Assembly (NCBI GenBank): GCA_016712525.1
Contig: JADJQX010000006.1
Span: 682,001 to 746,000 of the forward strand
DNA from: Myxococcales bacterium
Lineage (GTDB): Bacteria; Myxococcota_A; Polyangia; Polyangiales; Polyangiaceae
Length of the DNA stretch: 64,000 nucleotides
Reading direction: 5' to 3'
Shown here: one piece after another, positions 38,629-47,844 of the stretch
Layout of the letters: every line of letters begins with the position of its first letter
How positions within the stretch are numbered: the first letter of the stretch is position 1
Notes under the pieces: model-generated
Seen by the model: only the letters and a program-made list of their open reading frames with translations
The model's database searches: none
What the model was told of the DNA's origin: nothing
Position numbers and translations under genes: made by a program

Positions 38629-38816
38629 GGGATCTCCGGGGTGCGCAAGGTAACTTGCGCGGCAAATGAGGGCCTGTCCTCTAGCCCAGCAGGGTGTGGG
38701 TCGCAAGGCCGAAGAGTCGTGTAAGGTCGGCCGCGGTGCGCGCGTTTTCGGGCTCGAGGCGCGCACGGGACGCCTCGTCTTTCGCTTTTTCTCGTAGTCC
38801 CGTCGAAAGGAAGACC

Positions 38817-39671
38817 ATGCGCACGCACACATGGATGGCCGTCTTGGGGGCGCTCGTCGCGTTCCAGAGCGGCTGCGGAATGGCCGCCGCCGAGGCGAGG
38901 CCGACCCGATCGGCGCCCGCCGCGCGACCTCGGGGGGACGTCGCACTCGCCGGGTCGATGCCCGCACCCGCAGAAGAGTCCGACCAGCGCGTGGCCGGCA
39001 ACGCCGAGGCTCCCCAAGGTGCCCCGGTACCTCCGCCGCCCCCACCTCCGCCGCCCTCCCCCGAGACGAAGGCCCCCGGCGCCGACAAGAAGGCCGAAGT
39101 GGCGGCCGCCCCCGGCGCGCGTGACGCGTCGATGATCGTCTACACGGCCACGCTCACGATGGCCGTCTACCAGGTGCAGCCGAACCTCACGGCCGTCGAG
39201 CGCATCGCCAAAGAGAAGGGCGGCTTCTTGGCCATCCGAGGCGACAACCGCATCACGGTTCGGGTGCCGCGCGAGCGCTTCGAGGACGCCCTCGGCGCCA
39301 TCGAGAAGGTCGGCGACGTGCTCCACCGCGACGTCACCGCCGAGGACGTGACCGACCAGTACACGGACCTCGAGATCCGCATCAAAAACGCGCGAGCCAT
39401 GCAGACGCGCTTGAAGCAGCTCCTCGAGAAGGCCGCGGTGAAAGAGGCCCTCGACATCGAGAAGGAGCTCGCCCGCGTGACCGAGGAGCTCGAGCTCATG
39501 GAGGGGAAGCTCAAGCTCCTGAAAGACAAGATCGCCTACTCGACGATCACCGTGGTGTTCGAGGGGCGCGGCGCCGCGCTCTCGGGGGCGCAGAAGGTCC
39601 GCCTCCCGTTCCCGTGGCTGGGTCAGCTCGGGCTCGTGAACCTGCTGCGACTCGAGGAGGAGAAGCCATGA
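38817..39671 (+). CDS. DUF4349 lipoprotein with coiled coil
   Basis: The 284-residue product has a lipobox (GALVAFQSGC before GMAAAE), a low-complexity region with a run of nine prolines (about 70-80), then a DUF4349 domain (from about 105: MIVYTATLTMAVYQVQPNLT, GGFLAIRGDNRITVRVPRER, DVTAEDVTDQYTDLEIRIKN). A coiled-coil follows (EIRIKNARAMQTRLKQLLEK; KELARVTEELELMEGKLKLL). DUF4349 lipoproteins often end in a membrane helix; here the end is short (FPWLGQLGLVNLLRLEEEKP). The start is ATG 38817, after AAAGGAAG. Its stop overlaps the next gene (ATGA). Confidence 0.9.
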   Translation: MRTHTWMAVLGALVAFQSGCGMAAAEARPTRSAPAARPRGDVALAGSMPAPAEESDQRVAGNAEAPQGAPVPPPPPPPPPSPETKAPGADKKAEVAAAPGARDASMIVYTATLTMAVYQVQPNLTAVERIAKEKGGFLAIRGDNRITVRVPRERFEDALGAIEKVGDVLHRDVTAEDVTDQYTDLEIRIKNARAMQTRLKQLLEKAAVKEALDIEKELARVTEELELMEGKLKLLKDKIAYSTITVVFEGRGAALSGAQKVRLPFPWLGQLGLVNLLRLEEEKP

Positions 39672-40189
39672 GAGCCTTGCACTTCGTATGGATCTTGGCG
39701 CTCGCCCTCTCGGCGGCCGCGTGTGGCAGGCCCTTCAAGGTGGCGACGGCCCCGGGGTTCGTCGAGCTCGAGGGGCAGGGGAACGAGGGGTACGCCTATC
39801 GAGCCACGAGCCCCGAGGGCGTGGTCGTCGCGGTGCGTGTCATGGAAGACGAGGACCGCGCCGACGTGGGGTTCTGGACCAAGTCGATCGTCCTCCAGAT
39901 GCGCGACGTCTCGGGCTACGCGCTCGTGCGTACGGTCGACGTGACCTCACGGGACGGTACGCCCGGCAAGCGCCTCGAGCTCGCCCACGACGAGGACGGA
40001 AAGCCCTACATTTACTGGGTCACCGTCTACACGGCGCAGGGCAAGCTCTTCATCGTGGAGGCCGGCGCGCCGAAGGATCTCTTCGAGCGGAGCCAGGCCT
40101 CGGTCGAGTGGACGATGAAGAGCGTCAAGGTGAAGTGCGACACGATCGTCTCGCCCGTGCTCGCGTCCCGCACCTGCAACCGCTGGTGA
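39668..40189 (+). CDS. Lipoprotein coupled to the DUF4349 gene
   Basis: The 173-residue product has a lipobox (ALALSAAAC before GRPFK). The mature domain is a compact alpha/beta fold (FVELEGQGNEGYAYRATSPE, VAVRVMEDEDRADVGFWTKS, PYIYWVTVYTAQGKLFIVEA) like those of small periplasmic lipoproteins that bind a partner. ATG overlaps the preceding TGA (ATGA at 39668-39671), so both proteins are probably made in step and may form a complex. No family recognised. Confidence 0.85.
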   Translation: MRALHFVWILALALSAAACGRPFKVATAPGFVELEGQGNEGYAYRATSPEGVVVAVRVMEDEDRADVGFWTKSIVLQMRDVSGYALVRTVDVTSRDGTPGKRLELAHDEDGKPYIYWVTVYTAQGKLFIVEAGAPKDLFERSQASVEWTMKSVKVKCDTIVSPVLASRTCNRW

Positions 40190-40295
40190 AATCATGGGAG
40201 GTGGGGCGGCGAGCGCTACGTCGTCCCACCGAGCCTGTCCCGCCGACCCTGTATAAAGTCTCGACAACCTTTTCTTGGGTGCTAGAGGTTTCATC

Positions 40296-41237
40296 ATGAG
40301 CCTCACACACGCGGAACGGGTCGAAGGCGGTCTCTTGGGGCTCCTCGTGGGCGACGCCCTCGGTGTCCCGTACGAGTTTCATCGGCCGGAGAATCTGCCG
40401 CCCCGCGAGGCGCTCGAGATGGTGCCTCCACAGGGCTTTCCTCGCGCCCACCGCGGCGTGCCGGCCGGCACCTGGTCCGACGACGGGGCCCTCGCGCTCG
40501 CGCTCCTCGACTCGCTCCTCACGTGCGGCGCGCTCGACCTCGACGATTTCGCGCGGCGTATGCTCGCCTGGTTCGAGGAGGGCGCGTACACCGCGGACGG
40601 GCGCGTGTTCGACGTCGGCGTGCAGACGTCGCGGGCCTTCCGCGCCATCTTGGGTGGCGCGAGCCCCGAGGTCTCGGGCCCCTCCGCCGAGCGCGAGAAC
40701 GGCAACGGGTCGCTCATGCGCGTGCTGCCCCTCGCGCTCTTCCACGACGGGCCCCTCGAGGAGCTCGTCACGTTGGCCGAGCGTCAGAGCCTGCCCACGC
40801 ACGGTCATTGGCGCTCTCGTGTGTCGTGCGCGTTCTACTGCGTCTGGGCGAGGCACGAGCTCTCGGGCCACACGGACGGCTTCGCGCGTGCGGCCGCCGA
40901 CCTTCGCCGCATGTACGCCGACTCGGCGGAGCGCCTCGAGGTGCTCGAATTTCACCTCCGTCCGGAGGACGAGAGCCCCGGGGGAGGGAGCGGGTACGTG
41001 ATCGACACCCTCCGATCCTCGCGTGACGTCCTCCGCGAGCCGTCGTTCGAGGCCGTGGTCAAGGCGGCCGTGGCGCTCGGGCACGACACGGACACCACCG
41101 CGTGCGTGGCCGGGGGGATCGCGGGCATCCGTCACGGCGTGCAAGGCATACCGGCACGGTTTCGTGAGGCCCTCGCGGGCGAGCGCGTCTATAGGCCCCT
41201 CCTCGACCGCCTGCTCGCCCGGGTACGCGCGACCTAG
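40296..41237 (+). CDS. ADP-ribosylglycohydrolase family protein
   Basis: The 313-residue protein matches the ADP-ribosyl-glycohydrolase (DraG/ARH) family: GGLLGLLVGDALGVPYEFHR (about 11-30), the metal-binding GTWSDDGALALAL (about 60-72), RENGNGSLMRVLPLAL and the C-terminal VALGHDTDTTACVAGGIAGI (about 259-278). The Asp residues that bind Mg ions in GTWSDD and GHDTDTTA are present. It removes ADP-ribose from proteins or small molecules; the target is unknown. ATG 40296 has GAGG 8 nt upstream. No ADP-ribosyltransferase is adjacent. Confidence 0.92.
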   Translation: MSLTHAERVEGGLLGLLVGDALGVPYEFHRPENLPPREALEMVPPQGFPRAHRGVPAGTWSDDGALALALLDSLLTCGALDLDDFARRMLAWFEEGAYTADGRVFDVGVQTSRAFRAILGGASPEVSGPSAERENGNGSLMRVLPLALFHDGPLEELVTLAERQSLPTHGHWRSRVSCAFYCVWARHELSGHTDGFARAAADLRRMYADSAERLEVLEFHLRPEDESPGGGSGYVIDTLRSSRDVLREPSFEAVVKAAVALGHDTDTTACVAGGIAGIRHGVQGIPARFREALAGERVYRPLLDRLLARVRAT

Positions 41238-41294
41238 GCCTCGGTTTCGTCCGAACGTTTACCGGCGTGCGGCGCTCTGTTAGGGATGCGCCCG

Positions 41295-42734
41295 ATGGGA
41301 AAGCCCCGCGTCCGTTTCGCTCCGTCTCCAACCGGCTACCTCCACATCGGAGGCGTGCGCACCGCGCTCTTCAACTGGCTCTGGGCCCGTAAGACGGGCG
41401 GCGCGTTCGTCCTGCGCATCGAGGACACGGATCAGGAGCGCTCCACGCCCGCGAGCCGCCAGGTCATCCTCGACTCGCTCCGCTGGCTCGGGATCGACTG
41501 GGACGAGGGGCCCGAGGTGGGCGGCGCGCACGGCCCGTACACCCAAATGGAGAGGCTTGCACTCTACAAGGAGTACGCGGAGCGGCTCATCGCCGAGGGC
41601 AAGGCCTTCCGGTGCTACAAAACCCGTGAAGAGCTCGAGGCCGCGCGAAACGCCCTCAAAGAGAAGGACCCGAAGGCCGAGTTCCGCTACCCGCGCGAGT
41701 GGCGCGATCAGCCCGAGCGGCCCGGCGAGAAGTACGTCGTGCGGTTGAAGGTCCCCTCGGAGGGCAGCGTCACGTACGTCGACAAGGTCTTCGGCGAGGT
41801 CACGACCCCGAACTCCGCCCAGCAAGATTTCGTGCTGCTCCGGTCGGACGGGGTGCCCCTCTACAACTTCGGCGCCGTGGTCGACGACGTCACCATGGGC
41901 ATCACGCTCGTGGCGCGCGGGCGCGATCACATGGTGAACACGCCCCCGCAGATCCTGCTCTACGAGGCGCTCGGCAAGGCCCCGCCCGAGTTCGCGCACC
42001 TCCCGATGATGCTGAACCAGAAGGGCGCGAAGCTCTCGAAGCGCGACGGCGCGGTGGGCGTCTTCGAGTACCGCGACAAGGGCTACACGCCCGACGCGGT
42101 GCTGAACTACCTCGTGCGCTTCGGCTGGTCGCACGGCGATCAAGAGGTGTTCTCCAAGGCGCAGCTCGTCGAGGCGTTCGACTGGGAGCACTGCGGGCGC
42201 CCCGACGGAAAGTTCGACGACAAGAAGTTCCTCGCGATCTCGCACGAGCACCTGAAGAGCCCCGCGCTCACGTCCGACGAGGCCTACGTCGACGGGGTCC
42301 GCCCGTTCCTCGTCGCTCGGGGGCTCGTCCCGGACGCCGCGGTCGTCGCGAAGGCCCTCGGCATGATCCGCGAGCGCGCGCGCACGTTCCTCGAGGCCGC
42401 CGAGGCCATGGACTACTTCTTCCGCGAGGCGCCCGTGATGGACGAGAAGGCCTCGACGAAGCTGCTCGTCAAAGAGGCCGAGCCCGTGCTTCGAGGGCTC
42501 GCGAGCGCGATCGAGGCCGTCTCGCCTTTCGACAAGGTGGCCATCGAGGCGGCGATGCAGGCCTTCCTCACGGAGAAGGGCCTCGAGATCAAGAACGTCG
42601 CCCAGCCGGCGCGGGTCGCCCTCACGGGTCGCTCGGCGAGCCCGGGGCTCTACGAGGTGATGGAGCTGCTCGGCAAGAAGGCCTCCGTGGCGCGCCTCGT
42701 GGCCGGGGCCGACATCTGCAAGAGCCGCGCGTGA
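41295..42734 (+). CDS. gltX: Glutamate--tRNA ligase
   Basis: The class I synthetase (about 479 residues) charges tRNA-Glu. It has the HIGH-type motif FAPSPTGYLHIGGVRTALFN, the KMSKS-type motif KLSKRDGAVGV (near residue 246), LRIEDTDQERS and the C-terminal anticodon-binding helices. The start could be ATG 41286 or ATG 41295; I prefer 41295 because AGGG is 9 nt upstream and the protein then begins MGKPRVRFAP. Sequence alone does not exclude a non-discriminating enzyme. It is followed 25 bp later by the CPBP-like gene. Confidence 0.96.
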   Translation: MGKPRVRFAPSPTGYLHIGGVRTALFNWLWARKTGGAFVLRIEDTDQERSTPASRQVILDSLRWLGIDWDEGPEVGGAHGPYTQMERLALYKEYAERLIAEGKAFRCYKTREELEAARNALKEKDPKAEFRYPREWRDQPERPGEKYVVRLKVPSEGSVTYVDKVFGEVTTPNSAQQDFVLLRSDGVPLYNFGAVVDDVTMGITLVARGRDHMVNTPPQILLYEALGKAPPEFAHLPMMLNQKGAKLSKRDGAVGVFEYRDKGYTPDAVLNYLVRFGWSHGDQEVFSKAQLVEAFDWEHCGRPDGKFDDKKFLAISHEHLKSPALTSDEAYVDGVRPFLVARGLVPDAAVVAKALGMIRERARTFLEAAEAMDYFFREAPVMDEKASTKLLVKEAEPVLRGLASAIEAVSPFDKVAIEAAMQAFLTEKGLEIKNVAQPARVALTGRSASPGLYEVMELLGKKASVARLVAGADICKSRA

Positions 42735-42759
42735 CCCCGAGCCCGGGAGAGCGCCGCGC

Positions 42760-43698
42760 GTGTTGACCTTCCTCGAGCCCATCGTCGCGAAGCCCGGGAA
42801 TCCGTTCTCGGCCTTCCTCGAGTCGGCCAAGCCGTTCTTGCCGATCCCCATCTTGAGCGCGCTCATGCCGCTCATGTGGCTCTTCTTCCGGGACACGTGG
42901 CGCGAGCTCGACGAGGACGCCCACAGGCACCGCGGGGAGCTGCTCGCCCGCGGAAAAACCGACTATCGCCCGTTCGTGGCGCTCGTCATGTGCGCGCTCA
43001 TCCTGACGATGCAGGAGTACTACGGGGGCCGCTCGGCGTACCTCCTCTACGCGCGCCCCGTCCTCGAGAAGTACGACGCGGCCCACGCCGGCGCCCTCTC
43101 GTTCCACAAGTACGACGACCTCTACGGGTACACGTGGTGGGCCGTCACGCGCATCACGGGGTACGTGCTCGTCCCGTTCCCGGTGTGGAAGGCCCTCTAC
43201 CCGAAGGACTCGCTCCTCGACTTCGGCCTCCGCACGAAGGGCTTCTTCTCGCACGCGTGGATCTACGTGCTCTTCTTGGCGGTGGTGCTGCCCGCGATGC
43301 TCGTCGTCGCGAACCAGCCTGATTTCGGCGCGTACTACCCGTTTTACAAGGGGTCCTCGCGGAGCTGGTACGACTTCCTCGTCTGGGAAAGTATGTACTT
43401 TGCACAGTTCTTCGCGCTCGAGATGTTCTTTCGCGGGTTCTGGCTCGGCGCGCTCCGGAGGAGCCTCGGCTCGGGCGCCATCTTCGCGATGGCCGTGCCC
43501 TACTGCATGATCCACTACGGCAAGCCCTACCTCGAGGCGGTGGGCGCGGTGGTCGCGGGCATCGCGCTCGGTTCGCTCTCGATGCGCACGAAGAGCATCT
43601 ACCAAGGGTTCCTCGTGCACATCACGGTGGCGGCCCTCATGGACTGGCTCTCGCTCGCGCACCGGCACGCGCTGCCCACGCAGCTCATCGCGCCTTGA
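42760..43698 (+). CDS. CPBP-type membrane protein (CAAX-protease-like)
   Basis: The 312-residue protein has about seven to eight hydrophobic helices. A C-terminal block resembles CPBP/Abi intramembrane proteases: LEMFFRGFWLGALRRSLG (E-x3-R motif with one Glu; about 224-241), CMIHYGKPYLEA (conserved His), and FLVHITVAALMDWLS (second His). The canonical double Glu is reduced to one, so activity is uncertain. The start is GTG 42760, with GGGAGAG upstream. Its role is unknown. Confidence 0.78.
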   Translation: MLTFLEPIVAKPGNPFSAFLESAKPFLPIPILSALMPLMWLFFRDTWRELDEDAHRHRGELLARGKTDYRPFVALVMCALILTMQEYYGGRSAYLLYARPVLEKYDAAHAGALSFHKYDDLYGYTWWAVTRITGYVLVPFPVWKALYPKDSLLDFGLRTKGFFSHAWIYVLFLAVVLPAMLVVANQPDFGAYYPFYKGSSRSWYDFLVWESMYFAQFFALEMFFRGFWLGALRRSLGSGAIFAMAVPYCMIHYGKPYLEAVGAVVAGIALGSLSMRTKSIYQGFLVHITVAALMDWLSLAHRHALPTQLIAP

Positions 43699-43812
43699 TG
43701 CTGTAAGTGCCCGAAGGGATTGATGAATGTTCGGCCGGAGCGCGCGCCGTCGAGGCGTGGCGTTGCCAGGAATGTTCGAGCTTCGGCGCGTGTGGAGTAA
43801 AGAGGAGCCGCT

Positions 43813-44298
43813 TTGGACTACCGAGTGCTCGTCGTCGCCGTCGCGTTCGTCCTCATCCTCGTGTGGAGGATGCGCCCAGCTTTGTCCGAGGAGGAGGCCG
43901 AGCCGGCCGTGCGTGGCCTCGAGGCCGCGAAGGACGACGCTGCCCGCATCACGATCCTGATCGAGGCCGGGGAGGGGTACGCGCGCGCGCTCGGTGGTGG
44001 GCGTAAGGCGGCCGCGTGCTTCTCGCGCGCGCTCCGGCTCTCGCCCACGTCGCTCGAGGTCGCGAAGCGCGCCTCGGAGGCCCTCGCCCGTAGCCCACGC
44101 GAGCTCGAGGCCCTCGCGTGGCGGAGGCTCGGCGCCGAGCCGCTCGGCCCGGAGCACCGCGCCGTCGCCTACCACCTGCTCGGGGAGCTCGTGCGCATCT
44201 ACGAGAAGAAGGCGCGGACACGGCCCAAGGCGCGCGCCATCGAGCACCTGCTCGCGGCCCTCCCGAAGGCGCCGACCGAGCCCGCGGAGCCGGCGTGA
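43813..44298 (+). CDS. Membrane-anchored protein with TPR-like helices
   Basis: The 161-residue product has a membrane helix at the very N-terminus (YRVLVVAVAFVLILVW, about 3-18), an acidic stretch, and helices with a TPR-like look (AAACFSRALRLSPTSLEVAK, about 66-85). It starts at TTG with AGAGGAG 7 nt upstream. The stop overlaps the GTG of the transglycosylase gene, which implies joint translation. No family recognised. Confidence 0.75.
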   Translation: MDYRVLVVAVAFVLILVWRMRPALSEEEAEPAVRGLEAAKDDAARITILIEAGEGYARALGGGRKAAACFSRALRLSPTSLEVAKRASEALARSPRELEALAWRRLGAEPLGPEHRAVAYHLLGELVRIYEKKARTRPKARAIEHLLAALPKAPTEPAEPA

Positions 44299-44993
44299 AG
44301 TTGCGCAAGGGCGCCGATTCCGGCACGCTTTCGTTCATGCACCGGCTGCGCGCGCTACGCACGGCGTTCTTCGTCTCGGCATGCCTCGTCGTGCCGGCCG
44401 TCGCCTCGGCCGACATCTACCAGTTCACCGACGCGAACGGCGTCGTCCACTTCACGACCCGGCCCGACCCGAAGGCGAAGCTCTATCTGAAGAGCACGGC
44501 CAACAACGCCACGTCGCCGCGCCCGGGCGTGACCCCGTTCGCCCCCCAAGACAAGGACCTCTCGCGCTACACGCGCTTCGACGAGTGGATCCGGCAGGCG
44601 GCGACGCTCTACCAAATCCCCGAGCCGCTCGTTCGCGCGGTCATCAAGGTCGAGAGCGACTACGACCCGCGCGCGGTGAGCTACGCCGGCGCGCGTGGGC
44701 TCATGCAGCTCATGCCCGACACGGCCGATCGCCTGCAGGTCCGCGACATCAACGACCCGCGCGAGAACATCTTCGGAGGCGTGCGGTACCTGCGCATCCT
44801 CGCGAACACGTTCAACGGCGATCTCTCGCTCACCGTGGCCGCCTACAACGCGGGCGAAGAGGCCGTGATGCGCCACCAGGGGATCCCGCCCTACCAGCAG
44901 ACGCGCGAGTACGTGGTGAAGGTCACCAAGTACTACCGGCGTTACCGCGCCACGCCCGACGCGGTCGAAGCGAGCATCGGCCCGCTCGACTGA
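44295..44993 (+). CDS. Lytic transglycosylase with DUF4124 domain
   Basis: The 232-residue protein (218 from ATG 44337) is an exported enzyme that cleaves peptidoglycan with formation of 1,6-anhydro-MurNAc ends. A signal peptide (ends VPAVASA before DIYQF) precedes a DUF4124 segment (IYQFTDANGVVHFTTRP). An SLT domain follows, with catalytic Glu in IKVESDYDPRAVSYAGARGL, then MQLMPDTADRLQV and VAAYNAGEEAV. GTG 44295 overlaps the upstream TGA (GTGA); ATG 44337 gives a more typical signal peptide. Confidence 0.92.
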   Translation: MKLRKGADSGTLSFMHRLRALRTAFFVSACLVVPAVASADIYQFTDANGVVHFTTRPDPKAKLYLKSTANNATSPRPGVTPFAPQDKDLSRYTRFDEWIRQAATLYQIPEPLVRAVIKVESDYDPRAVSYAGARGLMQLMPDTADRLQVRDINDPRENIFGGVRYLRILANTFNGDLSLTVAAYNAGEEAVMRHQGIPPYQQTREYVVKVTKYYRRYRATPDAVEASIGPLD

Positions 44994-45138
44994 GCCTGCG
45001 CGCGCGGGGCGATCGCGAGCCGCTCGAGGTGGTGCGCGCGCGTGCGTCCGTGCGCGTGCGCGACGATGCGCGCGTCGTCGCCCGAGGAAACGTGCCGGGA
45101 ATTTTGGCCCATGTAGGTGCGATACTTACACTCGGGTC

Positions 45139-46287
45139 GTGATGAAAACGAGCCGTCTCGCCGCGTTCGCCCTCGTCCTCGCACCGCTCGCCCACGCGGG
45201 CTCGGCCCTCGCCAAGCCGCCGCCCGTGGAGCTCTTGCACAAAGCCGAGGCGGGCTCGATGCCCAAAGGGGCGGCGCTGTCGCCCGACGGCAGCACCGTG
45301 TACGTGACGAACTTCGGCCAGAAGGACAAGAACAACGTCACGATCCTCGACGCGCAGACCCTCAAGAACAAGGGGCGCATCGACCTGCCCGGCAACGTGG
45401 TCGAGAGCGTGCTCTCGGCCGACGGGAAGACGCTCTACGTCTCGAACTTCGGGCGGAGCTCGGTCGCCTTCGTCGACGTCGCCTCGAAGCGCATCACGCA
45501 CGAGGTGAAGACCGACACGCACCCGAAGATCCTCGTGCTCTCGCCCGACGGCAAAAACCTCTTCGTCGCGAACTGGGCGAGCCACTCGGTGACGCAGATC
45601 GACACGGGCTCGGCGACGGTGGTCCGCACGCTGCAGACCGGGCAGCAGCCCCGCGGCATGGCCATGAGCCGCGCGGGCGTGCTCTACGTGGCGAACTTCA
45701 ACGGTGCGAGCATCGACGTGTTCAAAGGGCACGATCTCTCGCAGCGCACGCGCGTGAAGGCGTGCACGATCCCGCGCCACCTCGCGCTCTCGCCCGACGA
45801 GAAGACCCTCTACGTCTCGTGTTACATGGCGAGCCAGGTCCACGCGTACGACGTGGCCACGATGGACGTGACCCACAAGGTCGGCGTGGGGAGCGCGCCG
45901 AAGAGCCTCGAAGTGTCGCGCGACGGGCGCTACGTGTACACGGCCGACTATGGCGTCGAGACGAACAGCGTCTCGGTGGTCGACACGCGCGACTACTCGG
46001 CGCGGACGTTCACGATCCCCGGGATGCAGCGCGGGAGCGGCGTGGCCGTGGCCCCCGACGGGCGGCACGCCTACGTCACCGGGTGGCTCGACGGGCACGT
46101 GTACATGGTGGGCCTCAAGCCCGAGCCCCACGCGCCCGTGGTGGCCAAGGTCGAGTCGAAGAAGGACGAGGAGACGCCGAAGGCAGAAGCTCCGAAGGCG
46201 CCATCGGCCGAGGAGAAGCCCGTGCAGAAGGTCGCTCACGTGGTGCGCGAGGCGAGAGCTCCGCGGAAGCCCGCGCCGCGCAAGTAG
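45139..46287 (+). CDS. Exported YncE-like beta-propeller protein
   Basis: The 382-residue product has a signal peptide (ends GSALA before KPPPV) and a seven-bladed-type propeller with repeated SPDGxxxYV(T/A)N blades (ALSPDGSTVYVTNFG, VLSADGKTLYVSNFG, VLSPDGKNLFVANWA, ALSPDEKTLYVSCYM, EVSRDGRYVYTADYG, AVAPDGRHAYVTGWL). The last 55 residues are a Lys/Glu/Pro/Ala-rich tail. This is the YVTN/YncE type of surface or periplasmic protein. Ligand unknown. GTG 45139 is followed by ATG 45142; either can start. Confidence 0.87.
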   Translation: MMKTSRLAAFALVLAPLAHAGSALAKPPPVELLHKAEAGSMPKGAALSPDGSTVYVTNFGQKDKNNVTILDAQTLKNKGRIDLPGNVVESVLSADGKTLYVSNFGRSSVAFVDVASKRITHEVKTDTHPKILVLSPDGKNLFVANWASHSVTQIDTGSATVVRTLQTGQQPRGMAMSRAGVLYVANFNGASIDVFKGHDLSQRTRVKACTIPRHLALSPDEKTLYVSCYMASQVHAYDVATMDVTHKVGVGSAPKSLEVSRDGRYVYTADYGVETNSVSVVDTRDYSARTFTIPGMQRGSGVAVAPDGRHAYVTGWLDGHVYMVGLKPEPHAPVVAKVESKKDEETPKAEAPKAPSAEEKPVQKVAHVVREARAPRKPAPRK

Positions 46288-46296
46288 TCGCGCGTA

Positions 46297-47514
46297 TCAG
46301 CGCGCGTAGAGCCGGACGCCCGAGGCCGCGGCCCTGCACATGCGCAGGGTCTCGTCGAAGTCGGGGTGGCGGACGACGAGCTGACCGTCGGCGACTTGGC
46401 TCTGCGTCCAGTCGCGGCGAGGCTCGCCGGGCCGGAGGAGCTTCTCTTCGACGACGCAGGGCCCGCACGCGCGCAGCCACTCGGCGAGGCCCTCGATCTT
46501 GTGGATCGTGCCGTGGCCGTGGGCTCGCTTGTAGACTACACCCACCGAGTACTTCTTGGGCGTGCGCGCCTCGAAGTGGCCCCAGCACACGACCCTCGCC
46601 CACTCGCGGTAGAGGTCGATGTCGCAGGAGTAGTTCATGAGGTCGACGAGACCGGCGCCGCCGGGGCGACACGCGACCTCGCCGAAGACGGCCTCGCCGC
46701 GCGGGGTGGAGAACCACTCCATGTGCGAAAATCCGGAGTCCATGCCGAGGGCGGTGAGCACCGCGCGGCCGAGCTCGATGCCCGGCGTGACGCGCGGGTG
46801 GGAGAGGTCGCGGTGCGTGATCGCCGCGGGGCTTATCCACTCGTGATTTCGCGCGTCGAGCGGCTTCGGCACGTACGAGATGACGTTCTCGAAGACGGGC
46901 TTCCCCGCGAGCGTCACGGTGTCGTAGGTGAGCTCGTCGCCCTCGACGAACTCCTCGCAGATGGCCTCGACGAGGTGGCCGATGCGCGGCAGCACGGCCT
47001 CGACGTCCGCGCGGGAGTCGAGCCGGTAGGTGTCGGCCGAGCCCGCGCCCGCGATGGGCTTCACGATCATGGGGAAGCCGATCTCCTCGACGGCGGCCCA
47101 GACGTCACGGGCGGTGCGCGCGCGCCGCGACTTGGGGACCCGCAGGCCCGCCGCGCGCACACGCTCCTTCATCAGCTCCTTGTCGCGGAAGCCTCGGGCC
47201 GTGTCGACTGACATGCCCGGCACGCCCCACCGTTCGCGGAGGCGTGCGGCGAGCATCACCAAGGGCTCCCAGTTCGTCAGCACGCGGTCGATCGTCTTGC
47301 CTCGGAGCCACCCCGAGACGCGCTCCATGACGTCGCCCTCGTCGAGGATGCGCGGCACCTGCAGGTACGCCGAGAGGTCGCGCCGCACGGTCGAGGGGAG
47401 CGCGTCTTTGTGGGTGTCCCCCACGCCGAGCACCTCCACGCCGACCTCGGCGAGACCGCGTGTAAAATGCACCATTTCGGCGGGGTAGCTCGGAGACAAG
47501 AAGACGACGCGCAC
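46297..47514 (-). CDS. ATP-grasp ligase
   Basis: The 405-residue protein has an N-terminal pre-ATP-grasp Rossmann-like domain (MRVVFLSPSYPAEMVHFTRG) and an ATP-grasp domain: RDKELMKERVRAAGLRVP (about 104-121), PMIVKPIAGAGSADTYRL (about 144-161, the ATP-binding Lys), ICEEFVEGDELTYDTVTL, and GEAVFGEVACRPGGAGLVDL (Mg-binding Glu/Asn-like site, about 275-294). It joins a carboxylate to an amine, probably an amino acid or peptide-like substrate. The start is GTG 47514. It is divergent from speA and convergent with the propeller gene. Confidence 0.87.
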   Translation of the reverse strand: MRVVFLSPSYPAEMVHFTRGLAEVGVEVLGVGDTHKDALPSTVRRDLSAYLQVPRILDEGDVMERVSGWLRGKTIDRVLTNWEPLVMLAARLRERWGVPGMSVDTARGFRDKELMKERVRAAGLRVPKSRRARTARDVWAAVEEIGFPMIVKPIAGAGSADTYRLDSRADVEAVLPRIGHLVEAICEEFVEGDELTYDTVTLAGKPVFENVISYVPKPLDARNHEWISPAAITHRDLSHPRVTPGIELGRAVLTALGMDSGFSHMEWFSTPRGEAVFGEVACRPGGAGLVDLMNYSCDIDLYREWARVVCWGHFEARTPKKYSVGVVYKRAHGHGTIHKIEGLAEWLRACGPCVVEEKLLRPGEPRRDWTQSQVADGQLVVRHPDFDETLRMCRAAASGVRLYAR

Positions 47515-47844
47515 CTGCCCTGGGTAGCATGCGCGCGTCGGCCAGGCGAAGCCCTTCGCCCGAGGGAACGAGGGGCTCGCGAGGTCGTGTCCCGGGTGCG
47601 CCGGCGGCACGGCGCGTGATCGGGCCGTCGAGGTCCTTCGGCGCGGGCCGGACGCGCTCCGCCTGGCCCCCAAAGCCGAGCTCCTTCTTCGGCACGATCG
47701 GGGCGCCTGGCCCCCGTGTGGGGGCCGCACGCACCCGCGCCGCTCCGAGGTGCGGAATTCCCGCACGCTTTCGTTGAACCCCGAGGGCGTTTTCGGGTAA
47801 CGAAGGCGCGCCCAGGACGTGCCCAGGGCCAGAGTGGAGGTCTC
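47515..47844. other. 330-bp divergent intergenic region of ATP-grasp gene and speA
   Basis: No gene found. GGCCCCC-GTGT-GGGGGCC (47709-47726) is a perfect 7-bp hairpin. GGAGG at 47836-47840 is the ribosome site of speA. It should hold the promoters of both genes. Confidence 0.5.
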
